Source: Synergistaceae bacterium (lineage in GTDB: Bacteria > Synergistota > Synergistia > Synergistales > Aminithiophilaceae). Taken from it: 64,000 bases of DNA. The notes below the pieces were generated by a model. That model was not told the origin of the DNA and made no database searches. It worked only from the letters and a program-made list of their open reading frames with translations. Location of the stretch: contig JAESII010000004.1 in the NCBI GenBank assembly GCA_016756725.1, positions 597,472-661,471 on the forward strand, given 5' to 3'. Below are positions 12,168 through 20,572 of the stretch, in pieces. Numbering within the stretch: position 1 is the first letter of the stretch; every line of letters starts with the position of its first letter. Position numbers and translations under genes: made by a program.

Positions 12168-12437
12168 TCTGAGAACCTCCATGCTTAAACAGAAAAGGCA
12201 ATGACAGGATTTGGTAAAGACAAATCAACGCGAATTTATTATACACCATGATGAGAAGGAAAAAGGTGGTTTTCCCGTTAAGGTTTCTCCGGGCCTGGTG
12301 TTGACGGGGAAGGTGTTTCCTGCTCTATGGCCTGATCATGAGATTGTTTCACTACGTACCTGCAGTATCAGGGGCAGCCCCATCGGGCTGCCCCTGTGGC
12401 CTGTCCTGTGCAAGTGCCTTTGAAAATGAAGTGAGGC
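12168..12437. other. Intergenic region upstream of the I-E cas operon
   Basis: About 270 bp without a supported gene. It must hold the cas3 operon promoter. It contains a perfect 11-bp hairpin (12370-12395) that probably ends the symporter transcript. No copy of the 25-bp element shared by other operons in this window is present here. Confidence 0.6.
12370..12395 (-). terminator. Hairpin downstream of symporter gene
   Basis: Perfect inverted repeat with an 11-bp stem (AGGGGCAGCCC and GGGCTGCCCCT) and a 4-base loop, about 40 bp after the symporter stop. There is no T-run, so intrinsic termination is uncertain. Confidence 0.45.
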
Positions 12438-13649
12438 TCACACCTCGTGATTCAGCTCTCCCTCGGTGCGGGCCACGACGGTGGCCACGCAGGCATCGCC
12501 GGTGATGTTCAGGGCCGTCCGGGCCATGTCGAGGACGGCGTCGATGCCCGCCAGAAGGGCCACGCCCTCCATGGGCAGGCCCGCCTGGGTGACGACGAGA
12601 GTGAGCATGATCAGGCCCGCTCCGGGGACTCCGGCCGTGCCCACCGAGGCCAGGGTGGCGGTGACGATGATGCCCGCCTGGGCTCCCAGAGAGAGGTCGA
12701 TGCCGAAGGCCTGGGCGATGAAGAGGGCGCAGACGCCCTGGTAGAGGGCCGTGCCGTCCATGTTGATCGTCGCGCCCAGGGGCAGGACGAAGGAGGTGAT
12801 CTTCTCCGAGACGCCCAGGTTGTCCTGGCTGCAGCGCATCGTCACGGGCAGGGTGGCCGAGCTGGAACGGGTGACGAAGGCCGTCAGGCTCGCCTCCTGG
12901 ATGCCCCGGAAAAACCAGACGGGTGTTTTGTGCGTCACCAGGGAGACGAGGCCCGAATAGACGACCACGGCGTGGATGAGGCAGCCGAGGTAGATGGCGC
13001 CGATGACCTTGGCGAAGGGGGCCATGACGGAAAGACCGTAGCGCGAGACGGTGACGGCGATGAGGGCAAAGACGCCGTAAGGGGCGAAGGCCATGACGAG
13101 GGTTGTGACCTTGTACATCGTCTCGGCGATGGCGTCCATCACGGCCAGGACGGGCTTGCCCTTCTCTCCGGCCAGGACGGCGGCGATGCCGAAGAAGATA
13201 GCGAAGACGATGATCTGCAACATCTTTCCCTGGGCCAGGGCCTGGATGGGGTTGGAGGGGAACATGTCCAGGATGACTTCCTTCAGCGCCGGGGCGGCCC
13301 GGCCTTCGGCGGCGACGGCTCCCTCGATGGCCATGCCCGCGCCGGGCTGGATGAGGTGGCCCATGGAAAGGCCGATGACGATGGCCAAGGCCGTCGTCAC
13401 CATGTAAATCAACACCGTCTTCACGCCGATCCGTCCCAGGGCCTTGGGGTCTCCCAGGGAGGCGACGCCGACGACGAGGCTGGAAAAGACAAGGGGCACG
13501 ATGAGCATCTGCAGAAGGGTGATAAAGATCTTCCCAATCGGTTCCACGACGGCGACTTTGGGGCCCAAAAGGGCTCCGGCCAGGACGCCCAGGACAAAAC
13601 CGGCCGTGATTTTCCAGATCAAGGGCACCTTCTTTTTCGCTTCCACCAT
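12438..13649 (-). CDS. Dicarboxylate/amino acid:cation symporter
   Basis: Inner-membrane secondary transporter of the DAACS (GltP/DctA) family. 403 aa. Hallmark motifs are SSSATLPVT (serine-rich hairpin), LPLGATINMDGTALYQG (substrate and cation site) and GVPGAGLIM. The ATG at 13649 has an AAGGAGG site and begins with a lysine-rich MVEAKKK before the first helix. It is monocistronic. The substrate (glutamate, aspartate or C4-dicarboxylate) cannot be read from sequence. A second family member lies at 59488-60747. Confidence 0.93.
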   Translation of the reverse strand: MVEAKKKVPLIWKITAGFVLGVLAGALLGPKVAVVEPIGKIFITLLQMLIVPLVFSSLVVGVASLGDPKALGRIGVKTVLIYMVTTALAIVIGLSMGHLIQPGAGMAIEGAVAAEGRAAPALKEVILDMFPSNPIQALAQGKMLQIIVFAIFFGIAAVLAGEKGKPVLAVMDAIAETMYKVTTLVMAFAPYGVFALIAVTVSRYGLSVMAPFAKVIGAIYLGCLIHAVVVYSGLVSLVTHKTPVWFFRGIQEASLTAFVTRSSSATLPVTMRCSQDNLGVSEKITSFVLPLGATINMDGTALYQGVCALFIAQAFGIDLSLGAQAGIIVTATLASVGTAGVPGAGLIMLTLVVTQAGLPMEGVALLAGIDAVLDMARTALNITGDACVATVVARTEGELNHEV

Positions 13650-13910
13650 AAGATCTCCTCCTTTTTTTCTTTCCGACAAAAGGGAAAGGGCACCTGAAAA
13701 ATGAAGGACAAGTTCATTATAGCCAAAGTTTGTCGGAGATGACCAGTCTTTTTGCCTTGAAATCTTGTCGGAAAAGGAGGCCGGTGCCATGATGTATCCA
13801 ACTGAGATTTTCCTATGATTATTCCTTCGCGATCCCTCGCGAAGAAGGAAAGAGGGGGCCCTTGTTGTTGCCCCAAGGAGCCGCCGAAAAGGAAAAACAA
13901 TCTCCGCCTC

Positions 13911-14432
13911 ATGGGACTGGTCATGATCGCCGTGACCTGCGCGACACCGTCCCGGAAAAGCTCACTTATGCCAGGCTCTACCGCCCCTACAGCTGGATCG
14001 TCGCCTTTGAACGGTGGTTTCACGGCAGAGACCGCAGGCTCCTCGAGGCCGAGGCCGATGAGGATTCCCTGACGGGGGCCCTCTCCCGTCGGGCCGCAGA
14101 GCGGGATCTGGCCCGGAAGTTCGCGGCCTTTGCGGAAGGGGCCGTGGCCCCGGCGGTCATGCTCTTTGACCTGGACGGTTTCAAGGATGTCAACGACAGC
14201 TACGGTCACGACAGCTACGGTCACGACAGCTACGACATCGTCCTCCGGGGGCTCGTCGCCACCCTTCGCAAGACCTTGAGACAGACCGATTCCACCTACC
14301 TACCGCTGGGGCGGCGACAAGTTTCTCCTCCTCTGCCGGGGGCTTCGTCCCGAAAACGCCCAAAGACGGGCCGATCAAGGCCTTTACCGGGCCAAGAGGG
14401 AAGGCAGAAACCGTGCTATCCTGGAAGCCTAA
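13911..14432 (+). pseudogene. Broken GGDEF (diguanylate cyclase-like) gene
   Basis: The first frame reads DSLTGALSRRAAERDL and VMLFDLDGFKDVND, the start of a GGDEF domain. The conserved loop is then disrupted by an in-frame 15-bp tandem duplication (SYGHD repeated at about 14200-14235). A 4-bp duplication near 14300 shifts the frame, so the signature (RWGGDKFLLL) and the C-terminus (GLYRAKREGRNRAIL) continue in another frame to a stop at 14432. No credible N-terminus or ribosome site is visible. I read it as a decayed gene. Confidence 0.7.
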
Positions 14433-14461
14433 CGCCTTTCGGGAATCGAGTTGAGGCTCTG

Positions 14462-15808
14462 ATGAAGATCAGCCTGACCGGTATCGCCGGAGGGGGAAAG
14501 ACGGTCTTTCTCACGGCCCTTCTCTGGCATCTGATGGAAATCGATTCGGGTCAGCTCTTCCCCGTGCGGGAGGGGTTCTGCCACTTTCGGGAACGTCCTG
14601 TCCGGGGCAAGGGGTGCGCGCCCTTTCCCCTGGACCGCCACCGCGACGCCCTGGCCCGGCGGGGGATCTGGCCCGAAAAGACCGTCGACTGCCACCGCTA
14701 CAGCTGCGAAATCGACCGGGGCGGCTCTCTGTCGCTGCTGGGCCGCCTCAGGCGGAGGCTTGCCCTCTCCCGGCGGAAGCTCGACTTTTTCGATTTCCCC
14801 GGCGAGCGGATCGCCGACGGTGCCATCGCCTCCTTCGACGACTATGGCCAATGGTCCGATCACATGCTCGACCACTTCCGCAGTCATTCCGATTATGCCG
14901 AGGCCGTCGCGCCCTACTTCCGTCTCCTCCAGGAGCTGGAATCAGGCGACGGCGGGCCGGAGCCGCTGGAGCGGATTGCCCTGACCTACCGGGAGACGCT
15001 GGCCCGGCTCATCCACGGCTACCGGCCCCTCATCGCCCCGTCGATCTTTCTCCTCGATGAAAAAGGGGGACGGGCCCCCAAGGTCTCCGTCGACGAGCTC
15101 GCCCGGACGCGCCTCTGCGGCCTCGAAGGGGCTCCCTTCGCCCCCCTGCCCCCGTCGGTGCGGGCCCGTCTTTCCGGAGCTGAGGCCATGGCGGCCCACT
15201 ACGGGGCCTACAGGGCCGAGATGATCCTGCCCCTCTTCCGCGAGATCGGGACCTCCGAGGCCCTCATCGTCCTCGTCGACATTCCCTCCATCCTGGCCGG
15301 AGGTGTGGGTCGCTACAACGACAACAGGCAGATCATCCTCGATCTTTTCGACGTCCTCCGTCCCGATTCGTCCCTGGGGGCGCGGATCTGGCGGCTTCTT
15401 ACCCTGGGCCGGGGCAGCCTGAAGAAGGTGGCCTTCGTCGCCTCCAAGGCCGATCTCGTCGATCCGGAAGACATCGCCTCGGGCCGCCTCGAATCGCTGC
15501 TGCGCCAGATGACCTCCCGCGCCCGGGCCATGCTTCCCGAGGCCCGCTTCGGCTGGTTCGCCGCCAGCGCCGTCCGTTCCACCCGATGCGGCGGCGCTCC
15601 GGGGCGCCTCATCGGACGCCTCGCCTACGGCAACCCCGAGAGGCTCGAAAAGGAGTTCGACGTGCCCCCCCTTCCCGAGACCTGGCCCGACGACTGGCAG
15701 GCCGGAACCTATCCCTTCCAGGCCGTCTATCCCGACGTGCCCCGCAATCTTCAGAACCCGCCGCCCCACCTGGGGCTGGACCGGATCGTCCGTTTCCTGC
15801 TTTCGTGA
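14462..15808 (+). CDS. YcjX-like P-loop NTPase (DUF463)
   Basis: 448 aa. The N-terminal P-loop GIAGGGKTVFLTAL, the Walker B-like FFDFPGER and the later VAFVASKADLV (an NKxD-like base-recognition motif) fit the YcjX/DUF463 family of GTPase-like proteins. These are usually encoded beside YcjF and linked in other bacteria to stress response. The ATG at 14462 was chosen because the open frame upstream is the broken GGDEF gene. It is followed 43 bp later by the YcjF-like gene. Confidence 0.85.
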   Translation: MKISLTGIAGGGKTVFLTALLWHLMEIDSGQLFPVREGFCHFRERPVRGKGCAPFPLDRHRDALARRGIWPEKTVDCHRYSCEIDRGGSLSLLGRLRRRLALSRRKLDFFDFPGERIADGAIASFDDYGQWSDHMLDHFRSHSDYAEAVAPYFRLLQELESGDGGPEPLERIALTYRETLARLIHGYRPLIAPSIFLLDEKGGRAPKVSVDELARTRLCGLEGAPFAPLPPSVRARLSGAEAMAAHYGAYRAEMILPLFREIGTSEALIVLVDIPSILAGGVGRYNDNRQIILDLFDVLRPDSSLGARIWRLLTLGRGSLKKVAFVASKADLVDPEDIASGRLESLLRQMTSRARAMLPEARFGWFAASAVRSTRCGGAPGRLIGRLAYGNPERLEKEFDVPPLPETWPDDWQAGTYPFQAVYPDVPRNLQNPPPHLGLDRIVRFLLS

Positions 15809-15851
15809 GACCGCAAGGCCCCGCCGGGGGCCCTGAGAGGGGAGAAAGACC

Positions 15852-17003
15852 ATGACCCAAGACGAGAGGCACGATCATCTCGGTGACCCCCTGGCCGGCC
15901 CGACCCGGGCGGCCGCCGGCGCCTCGCGCCGCGACGGCGATTCGGGCCTGGGCGTTCCCGAATTTGCCGCTCAGGGGGCCCGCACCCTCTCGGCGGAGGA
16001 GACGGAAGTCCACAGAAAGGCCCTTGATGACGCGGCGGCCCGGGAGGCCGAAGAGCTCCTGGCCGGCCTCGAAGAAGACGAGGGCTGGCTCCTGCCCCGG
16101 CCCCTCCGGCGCCTGGCCACGGGCCTTCTTCTCGTCGCCGAGGCGCTGCTGGGGCTCTTCCTCACGACCCAGACCGTCCGCTTCCTGGCGGACCTCTCCT
16201 CCCTGCCTCAAGGCTACCGTTATCCGGCCATCGGCCTGGCCCTGCTTTTCGGCTCCGTCCTGGCCGTGGCCTTCGTCGCCCTCCTGAGGGCCATCTTCCG
16301 CCTCCGCCGTGCCCCTCAGATCCGGCTTCGGGCGCTTGCCATCCTGGCCGAACGGCGCGATCTCCAGCAGGTCGCCCGCCGCAAGGAGGAAGAGGCCCGC
16401 AGAAGGCTCCAGGCCTACCTGCGGTTCTTCCCCCTGGAGGGGAGGGGCCGCCGACGCCTCGTGGCGGCGGGCTTTCCCCAGTCGACCCTGCCGCGCCTCG
16501 ACGAGATGAAAGCCCGCCTGCTCGACGAAGACCGGCCCCTGAAGGCGGCCGACTGGATCGACGATTTCACCCGAGGCTTTCAGACCCTCCTTGACGAAAC
16601 CGCCGAGGCCCGCGTCAAAAGTCACGCCAGGCGGGTGGCCGTCGGCACGGCGGCCTCGCCCGTCGGCATCGTCGACCAGGCCATCGTCCTCTTCGGCTGC
16701 ACGGCCATGGTCAAAGACCTCTTTGTCCTCTACAACCTCCGTCCCGCCATGGGCCAGACGGCCCTCATCCTGGGCCGAAGCATCGTCCTCACCTACCTCA
16801 GCGGCCTGGCCGGCGAAGTCACGGAAAAGGCCGCCGACACCCTCCTCGGTTCCGCCGAGGGTGCGGCCGACGAGGGCCTCGGCGCCCTCACGGGCACTCT
16901 GGGCAAGGCCTTCAGCGCCAGGGCCGCCGAGGCCAGCCTCAACGCCCTCCTCCTCTGGCGCCTGGGCAAGCGGGTCATCACCCTCCTTCAGCCCGTGCGC
17001 TGA
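15852..17003 (+). CDS. YcjF-like membrane protein (DUF697)
   Basis: 383 aa. A charged N-terminus is followed by two hydrophobic segments (near residues 90-115 and 125-150), then a soluble region with a DUF697-like glycine/alanine-rich C-terminus. The pairing with a YcjX-like gene supports the call. Its 3' end converges on the adaptation operon, whose last gene stops 15 bp away on the opposite strand. Confidence 0.75.
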   Translation: MTQDERHDHLGDPLAGPTRAAAGASRRDGDSGLGVPEFAAQGARTLSAEETEVHRKALDDAAAREAEELLAGLEEDEGWLLPRPLRRLATGLLLVAEALLGLFLTTQTVRFLADLSSLPQGYRYPAIGLALLFGSVLAVAFVALLRAIFRLRRAPQIRLRALAILAERRDLQQVARRKEEEARRRLQAYLRFFPLEGRGRRRLVAAGFPQSTLPRLDEMKARLLDEDRPLKAADWIDDFTRGFQTLLDETAEARVKSHARRVAVGTAASPVGIVDQAIVLFGCTAMVKDLFVLYNLRPAMGQTALILGRSIVLTYLSGLAGEVTEKAADTLLGSAEGAADEGLGALTGTLGKAFSARAAEASLNALLLWRLGKRVITLLQPVR

Positions 17004-17017
17004 CCCTTCCTGTCGGT

Positions 17018-17296
17018 TCAGAAGGGAATATCGTCGCCGCAATCAGCGAGGCCCCCCTCGTCCTGCAGGGCCTCGCTGATCTGTATCAGCCGCCGGAGGA
17101 GGTTCTCGATCAGGGCCAGATTCGTGTCGAAATGTTCGCTGCTGCCGTCATCGTCGACGCAATAGGCGAGGCTTTCGATCACGAGTTCCGTCAGGGGATT
17201 ATTGGCGAAGGCGTGGACGATGGCGGAAAGTTCTTCGAGGTGTTGTTGCCGGTCCGGATCGACGAGGGCCACCTGCCAGGTTTTGTCGTCTTTCAA
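17018..17296 (-). CDS. Small acidic protein of unknown function in adaptation operon
   Basis: 92 aa, acidic and largely helical, ending LADCGDDIPF. A strong GGAGG site 7 nt before a TTG codon at 17296 sets the start. It is the last gene of the operon carrying two cas1 and two cas2 genes, so a link to spacer acquisition is likely, but I recognise no family. Confidence 0.7.
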   Translation of the reverse strand: MKDDKTWQVALVDPDRQQHLEELSAIVHAFANNPLTELVIESLAYCVDDDGSSEHFDTNLALIENLLRRLIQISEALQDEGGLADCGDDIPF

Positions 17297-17315
17297 GGTC
17301 TTTCCTCCTCATCTG

Positions 17316-17591
17316 TCAGGCCAGACCACCCAGATCGCGCCCCCAGGTTTCGATGGAGAGGGTAAAGGGGTAGTTAAGCTGAAAAAGATAGACACTGTCA
17401 TAGCCGGGGTCAATGAGGGGAGCCAGGTCATAAACCAGCTTCCCCACGGTTTTCCGCCCCACCTGGCCGCAGAAGATACTTCGCTGGAGCCAGAAGTAAT
17501 TCTGGCGGAGAAAACGGTAGAGACGGGGAATTCGTTCCGACCCCGTGTCGTAAGTCAAAAGGAGGTTGCAGTTTTCAAGGATCATGGCCAT
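17316..17591 (-). CDS. cas2: Cas2 paralogue (second of tandem pair)
   Basis: 91 aa, Cas2-like ferredoxin fold. It shares the pattern YDxxxxRIxRLYRFLRxxxFWLQRSIFxG with its neighbour at 17596-17862, and both end with a GRDL motif. It follows the first cas2 by 4 bp. Two different Cas2 proteins in one operon could give an asymmetric Cas1-Cas2 complex. The sequences are too divergent for a recent duplication. Confidence 0.85.
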   Translation of the reverse strand: MAMILENCNLLLTYDTGSERIPRLYRFLRQNYFWLQRSIFCGQVGRKTVGKLVYDLAPLIDPGYDSVYLFQLNYPFTLSIETWGRDLGGLA

Positions 17592-17595
17592 GGCC

Positions 17596-17862
17596 TCAAT
17601 TCAGCCGCGTCTGGGGCGCAAGGTCCCTCCCCAGCACGGTCCGTTTCCAGGCCTGAGGGGTTTCGGTGTTGATCGTGAGAATCGAATCCGTCTCAGGATC
17701 GAGAAAGCGGCTCAGATCTTCGATCATCAGCCGGCGATGGAAGGAGGAGATTTCCCCCTCGAAGACGCTCCGCTGAATCCAGAAAAGGCGTCGCGTCAGG
17801 TAGCGATGGACCTTGGCGACGCGGGATTGGTCGACGTCGTAGAAAAAGAGAGTGTGCATCAT
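17596..17862 (-). CDS. cas2: Cas2 (first of tandem pair)
   Basis: 88 aa. Begins MMHTLFFYDVDQSRVAKVHRYL with the conserved early Asp, then LFWIQRSVFEGEIS, typical of type I/III Cas2. Two adjacent ATGs (17862 and 17859) follow a GGGAGG site; I used the first. It overlaps the end of the catalytic cas1 by 4 bp. Confidence 0.92.
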   Translation of the reverse strand: MMHTLFFYDVDQSRVAKVHRYLTRRLFWIQRSVFEGEISSFHRRLMIEDLSRFLDPETDSILTINTETPQAWKRTVLGRDLAPQTRLN

Positions 17863-18719
17863 CGTCCTCCCTTCCCTTTTTTCCTCAGAGCCCCGGAGAG
17901 ACCTGAAGGCAACCAGGTTCTCCCGAAATCGTCCTTTTGATAACGGTGACAGAGATCGACGGCCGTATCGTCCAGGGAAAGCAGAAAACATCTGGGCCAG
18001 CCCCAATGCTCGCCGGAATCCTTTCCCCAGAGCCAGTCAATCCGTTCTTTCATCGCTTCCCGAAAGATCTTTCGCCCCTCATCGGTGATCCAGCAGGCGG
18101 TCCCGTCGCTGTGAGCCATCTCCGGGACAAGCCGTCCCGACTGGGCGAGCTGCCACAGGGGCAGCTCGACGAGCAGCGGCTTGTAGAGCTCGGCCATGTC
18201 CAGGGCGAGGCTGTGCCGACGGGCTCCCGGCTCGTGGAGAAGCGAAAGGGCCGAGTGAAGGTGGCTTTTCTGGAGAGGGGCCACACAGAGGCCGTAGACG
18301 ATACTGTTGCCATAGGAGAGATAGGCATTCAACGGATCAAGGGGCGGCCGGCGGTTGCGGTCGTCAAAGGTCCAACGGCGGCCGAAGGTATCCTGCCATA
18401 GGGTAAAGAGATCACGATGGAGAGAGCCTTCGACGCCCCGAAGGGAGTCGATATCGGGCACGCTGTCGATGGCCTCCTCGGCCCTGTCGAGAATTTTCGT
18501 CGCCCGAGCTTCGGTGCCCCGCTGCCAGAGGCGATAGACGGCCACCACTCCTCGCAAAAGCGCCTGTGCGGCCTTGAGGCGTCTGTCCTTATCCAGAAGA
18601 AGGGCAGCCTGGGCGGAGCGAACGGGAAAAAAGGGGTTCAGGTCGCAGGCGCTGCCGGCCCAGAGGGCCAGGTGGGGGCCGCGATAGCCCTGCACCACGT
18701 CAAGATCCTGAGGACTCAT
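17859..18719 (-). CDS. cas1: Cas1 with intact active site but shortened N-terminal domain
   Basis: 286 aa. Catalytic residues are in place: Glu in RGVEGSLHRDLF, His in LLHEPGARRHS and Asp in LALDMAELYKP. The signature RRPPLDPLNAYLSYGNSIVYG is typical of type I/III Cas1. The ATG at 18719 overlaps the cas4-like stop as ATGA. Only about 15-20 residues precede the region that normally follows the beta-rich N-terminal dimerisation domain, so most of that domain is missing. The neighbouring paralogue at 19155-20048 has the N-terminal domain but not the full active site, suggesting that the two act together. Confidence 0.92.
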   Translation of the reverse strand: MSPQDLDVVQGYRGPHLALWAGSACDLNPFFPVRSAQAALLLDKDRRLKAAQALLRGVVAVYRLWQRGTEARATKILDRAEEAIDSVPDIDSLRGVEGSLHRDLFTLWQDTFGRRWTFDDRNRRPPLDPLNAYLSYGNSIVYGLCVAPLQKSHLHSALSLLHEPGARRHSLALDMAELYKPLLVELPLWQLAQSGRLVPEMAHSDGTACWITDEGRKIFREAMKERIDWLWGKDSGEHWGWPRCFLLSLDDTAVDLCHRYQKDDFGRTWLPSGLSGALRKKGKGGR

Positions 18720-19180
18720 AGGCTCACCTCTTCGATAAAGGTCGGATAAACGATCTGGCAGATGTCGCTGTAGGGACAGAGGCAGCAGCGTCGCGTCCAG
18801 GGGCGGCTGCGCGGAGGCCCTGACAGAGCCCGGTTCAGCGCCTTGTCGCCTTCTTCTGTTCGGAAGATCAGCAGGTCGTCCTTTGCCTCTTGTCGAAGAA
18901 GAGCCAGGGGAAGTTCCAGGTGTTCCATGAGAAGCCGCGTTGCCGCTACCCAGACCGGCGCCGGAGGGAAAGGCAAAGCCTTGACGACGAGGTCCCCCCT
19001 TTCCCTGCTGAGGCAGAGCCTCTCCAGGGTCTCTTCGGGATCCTCGTCCTCCTCGGCATCCCAGCGCAGAAGGCCCATGAGAGAAAAGTTCGGCGCCAGA
19101 TGATCGCCGCACTCCCAGAAATCTGCCGCCCGTCCGCAGAAGAGATTCCAGCCTTCATCGAGAGCTTTCAAGAGACTCAA
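18716..19180 (-). CDS. Cas4-like protein, nuclease motifs not evident
   Basis: 154 aa. The C-terminal cysteine cluster (RRCCLCPYSDIC) matches the iron-sulfur ligands of Cas4. The usual RecB-type motifs (GxxD, ExK) are not recognisable: where ExK is expected the sequence is GDLVVKALPF. Start is TTG at 19180 with GGAGG 8 nt upstream, overlapping the previous gene by 26 bp. Cas4 normally trims prespacers and selects the PAM. This copy may keep only a structural role. Assignment rests on the cysteines and its place next to cas1. Confidence 0.65.
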   Translation of the reverse strand: MSLLKALDEGWNLFCGRAADFWECGDHLAPNFSLMGLLRWDAEEDEDPEETLERLCLSRERGDLVVKALPFPPAPVWVAATRLLMEHLELPLALLRQEAKDDLLIFRTEEGDKALNRALSGPPRSRPWTRRCCLCPYSDICQIVYPTFIEEVSL

Positions 19181-20048
19181 CGGTTTTCACCTCCACATTC
19201 CAGGCCGGCCGGTAAGGGCCGCCCGACCGGAAGGCGCCAAGCAGAAAATAGGCTTCCTGCCGCGCCAGCGAGCGCAGGCTCCAGGTTTTGCCCCTGTTGC
19301 GGGCAAAAGGCTCTTTCAGAAGTTGCGGAAGGACCTTGGCCCATTGAGGCAGTGCCTCGGGCAGATGGTGTCCGCTCAATCCCTCGACGAAACAGGGTTC
19401 GAGGAGGAAGGCCAGGTCTCTGGCCAGGGGGAAAGATCCCGTCTCCGTGATCAGAGAACACCAGGGGTCAAGGGAGACATTGGCAAAGGTCCCGACAGCC
19501 AGGGCCAGCCCGATCGAGCGGCCGTTCAAAGCGAGACGGGAAAGCCCCCACTGTTGTCGACGCTCGTCGTCGATGGCCGAGACGGCCTCCATGCAGACCT
19601 GAAGGGGGCGGGCCGGATAAACCTGGGCCTCCCGGTAGGTCGCCAGGTAGCGCTCTTCCCAATGACGTTCCTCATCGGGGCGGATCTTCTTTACCCAGGC
19701 AATCCGCAGAATCAGGGACCGGTGCATCAGGCGCAGGGCGAGATGGCGTCGTCTTTTCTCGTCTTTCCAGGCCTTGTACTGAACGAGCGTCGTTTTGCCG
19801 GAAATCAGTCCCTGGTAGGGCATCCACGATCCCTCATAGCCGCTCGGGCCGAAACAGTGCAGGGGCGTTCGCGTCTCGGCCAGAAGGCTTGTCAGAGAGG
19901 GGTCCACATTGGCTCCGGCGAGGGCAAAAATCTCAGAAATCTGCAGCAGGGGCAGCAATTGCGGAGCTTGCTCCTCCCGCGCCACGGCGAGGGTTCCGTT
20001 TTTTCGAAAAAGCTGCACGGCCCTGGAATAGCAGAAGATTTGTGCCAT
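19155..20048 (-). CDS. Divergent Cas1 paralogue lacking the catalytic histidine
   Basis: 297 aa. The N-terminal half has the Cas1 beta-domain pattern (LFRKNGTLAVAR, LLQISEIFALAGANVDPSL, RTPLHCFGPSGYEGSW) and the transition SGKTTLVQYKAWKDEKRRRHLALRL. The C-terminal half follows the Cas1 helical domain. The segment aligned with the active site reads SLITETGSFPLARDLAFLLEP, with no His in place and only the Asp kept. It appears catalytically dead but able to pair. It starts 2 bp after the stop of the gene at 20051-20512. Confidence 0.8.
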   Translation of the reverse strand: MAQIFCYSRAVQLFRKNGTLAVAREEQAPQLLPLLQISEIFALAGANVDPSLTSLLAETRTPLHCFGPSGYEGSWMPYQGLISGKTTLVQYKAWKDEKRRRHLALRLMHRSLILRIAWVKKIRPDEERHWEERYLATYREAQVYPARPLQVCMEAVSAIDDERRQQWGLSRLALNGRSIGLALAVGTFANVSLDPWCSLITETGSFPLARDLAFLLEPCFVEGLSGHHLPEALPQWAKVLPQLLKEPFARNRGKTWSLRSLARQEAYFLLGAFRSGGPYRPAWNVEVKTVESLESSR

Positions 20049-20050
20049 CG

Positions 20051-20512
20051 TCAGGCGCTCGTTGCCGCTGCCGTCCGCTCCCCCAGGCGGGCGATGAACT
20101 TGCTGTAGGAAGAAAAGACCTCGCGCGTATCGACGCCATCCTCAAGGGCAAGGCGTCCCAGCAGCCATTGGGCGTCTCGCTGGGCGATCTTTTCCAGGGT
20201 CACCCAGGGGGCGCAGCTTGATGCGGTCTCTCTCTGACGTTTGACCCAGCAATGGTTCTCACGGCATTCAAGAAAGTGGTAAATCTGCTTGCGGATCTGA
20301 TACTCCATGCCGTTGTGATGGGCGGCGCGGGGCAGAGAACGGGCCAGTTTATCCGACACCAGTTGAGGAATGCGACTGATGCAGAAGCGTCTCACGTCGT
20401 TGATTGACGGGGGGAGGACGTTGAAGCTTTCCGCCCGGTCTTTGAACGTCAGATTCAGCTGTCCCTGGGGGTTGCGACGGTTCGCTGCCTTGTTCATCAA
20501 CGCTTTGGACAC
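20051..20512 (-). CDS. Unknown protein opening the adaptation operon
   Basis: 153 aa from a GTG at 20512 with GGAGGG 7 nt upstream. Largely helical and basic, no family recognised. It is the first gene after the shared 25-bp element (20548-20572), with only 35 bp between element and start codon, and is tightly followed by the dead cas1 paralogue. A role in acquisition or its regulation is inferred from position only. The in-frame sequence upstream belongs to zorE in another frame. Confidence 0.75.
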   Translation of the reverse strand: MSKALMNKAANRRNPQGQLNLTFKDRAESFNVLPPSINDVRRFCISRIPQLVSDKLARSLPRAAHHNGMEYQIRKQIYHFLECRENHCWVKRQRETASSCAPWVTLEKIAQRDAQWLLGRLALEDGVDTREVFSSYSKFIARLGERTAAATSA

Positions 20513-20547
20513 GACAATCCCTCCTTGATCCGCATAGGTGGTTTCAA

Positions 20548-20572
20548 GGGATATAGGCGATCTTTCAGTGAA
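20548..20572 (-). promoter_or_regulatory. Shared 25-bp element, copy A (adaptation operon)
   Basis: Minus-strand TTCACTGAAAGA, four variable bases, then CTATATCCC. It matches the consensus TTCAC[CT][GC]AAAGA-N4-[AC]TATAT at all invariant columns. It overlaps the zorE stop codon and lies 35 bp before the GTG of the first adaptation gene. Confidence 0.85.

Noticed and set aside
12168..12437. A copy of the 25-bp element upstream of the I-E operon
   Set aside because: No match to the invariant columns on either strand.
13862..15808. One 648-codon frame fusing GGDEF and YcjX-like sequence
   Set aside because: The GGDEF signature lies in another frame and a proper ATG for the YcjX-like gene occurs at 14462. 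The fusion is accidental read-through of a pseudogene.
17859..19112. A 417-codon frame for the catalytic Cas1, which would supply the missing N-terminal domain
   Set aside because: The extra residues are low-complexity Arg/Gly/Pro sequence in the antisense-like frame of the Cas4-like gene, not a Cas1 beta domain; the ATGA overlap supports 18719.
18716..20048. Reverse transcriptase linked to the type III adaptation genes
   Set aside because: No YxDD or other reverse transcriptase motif appears in any gene of the operon.
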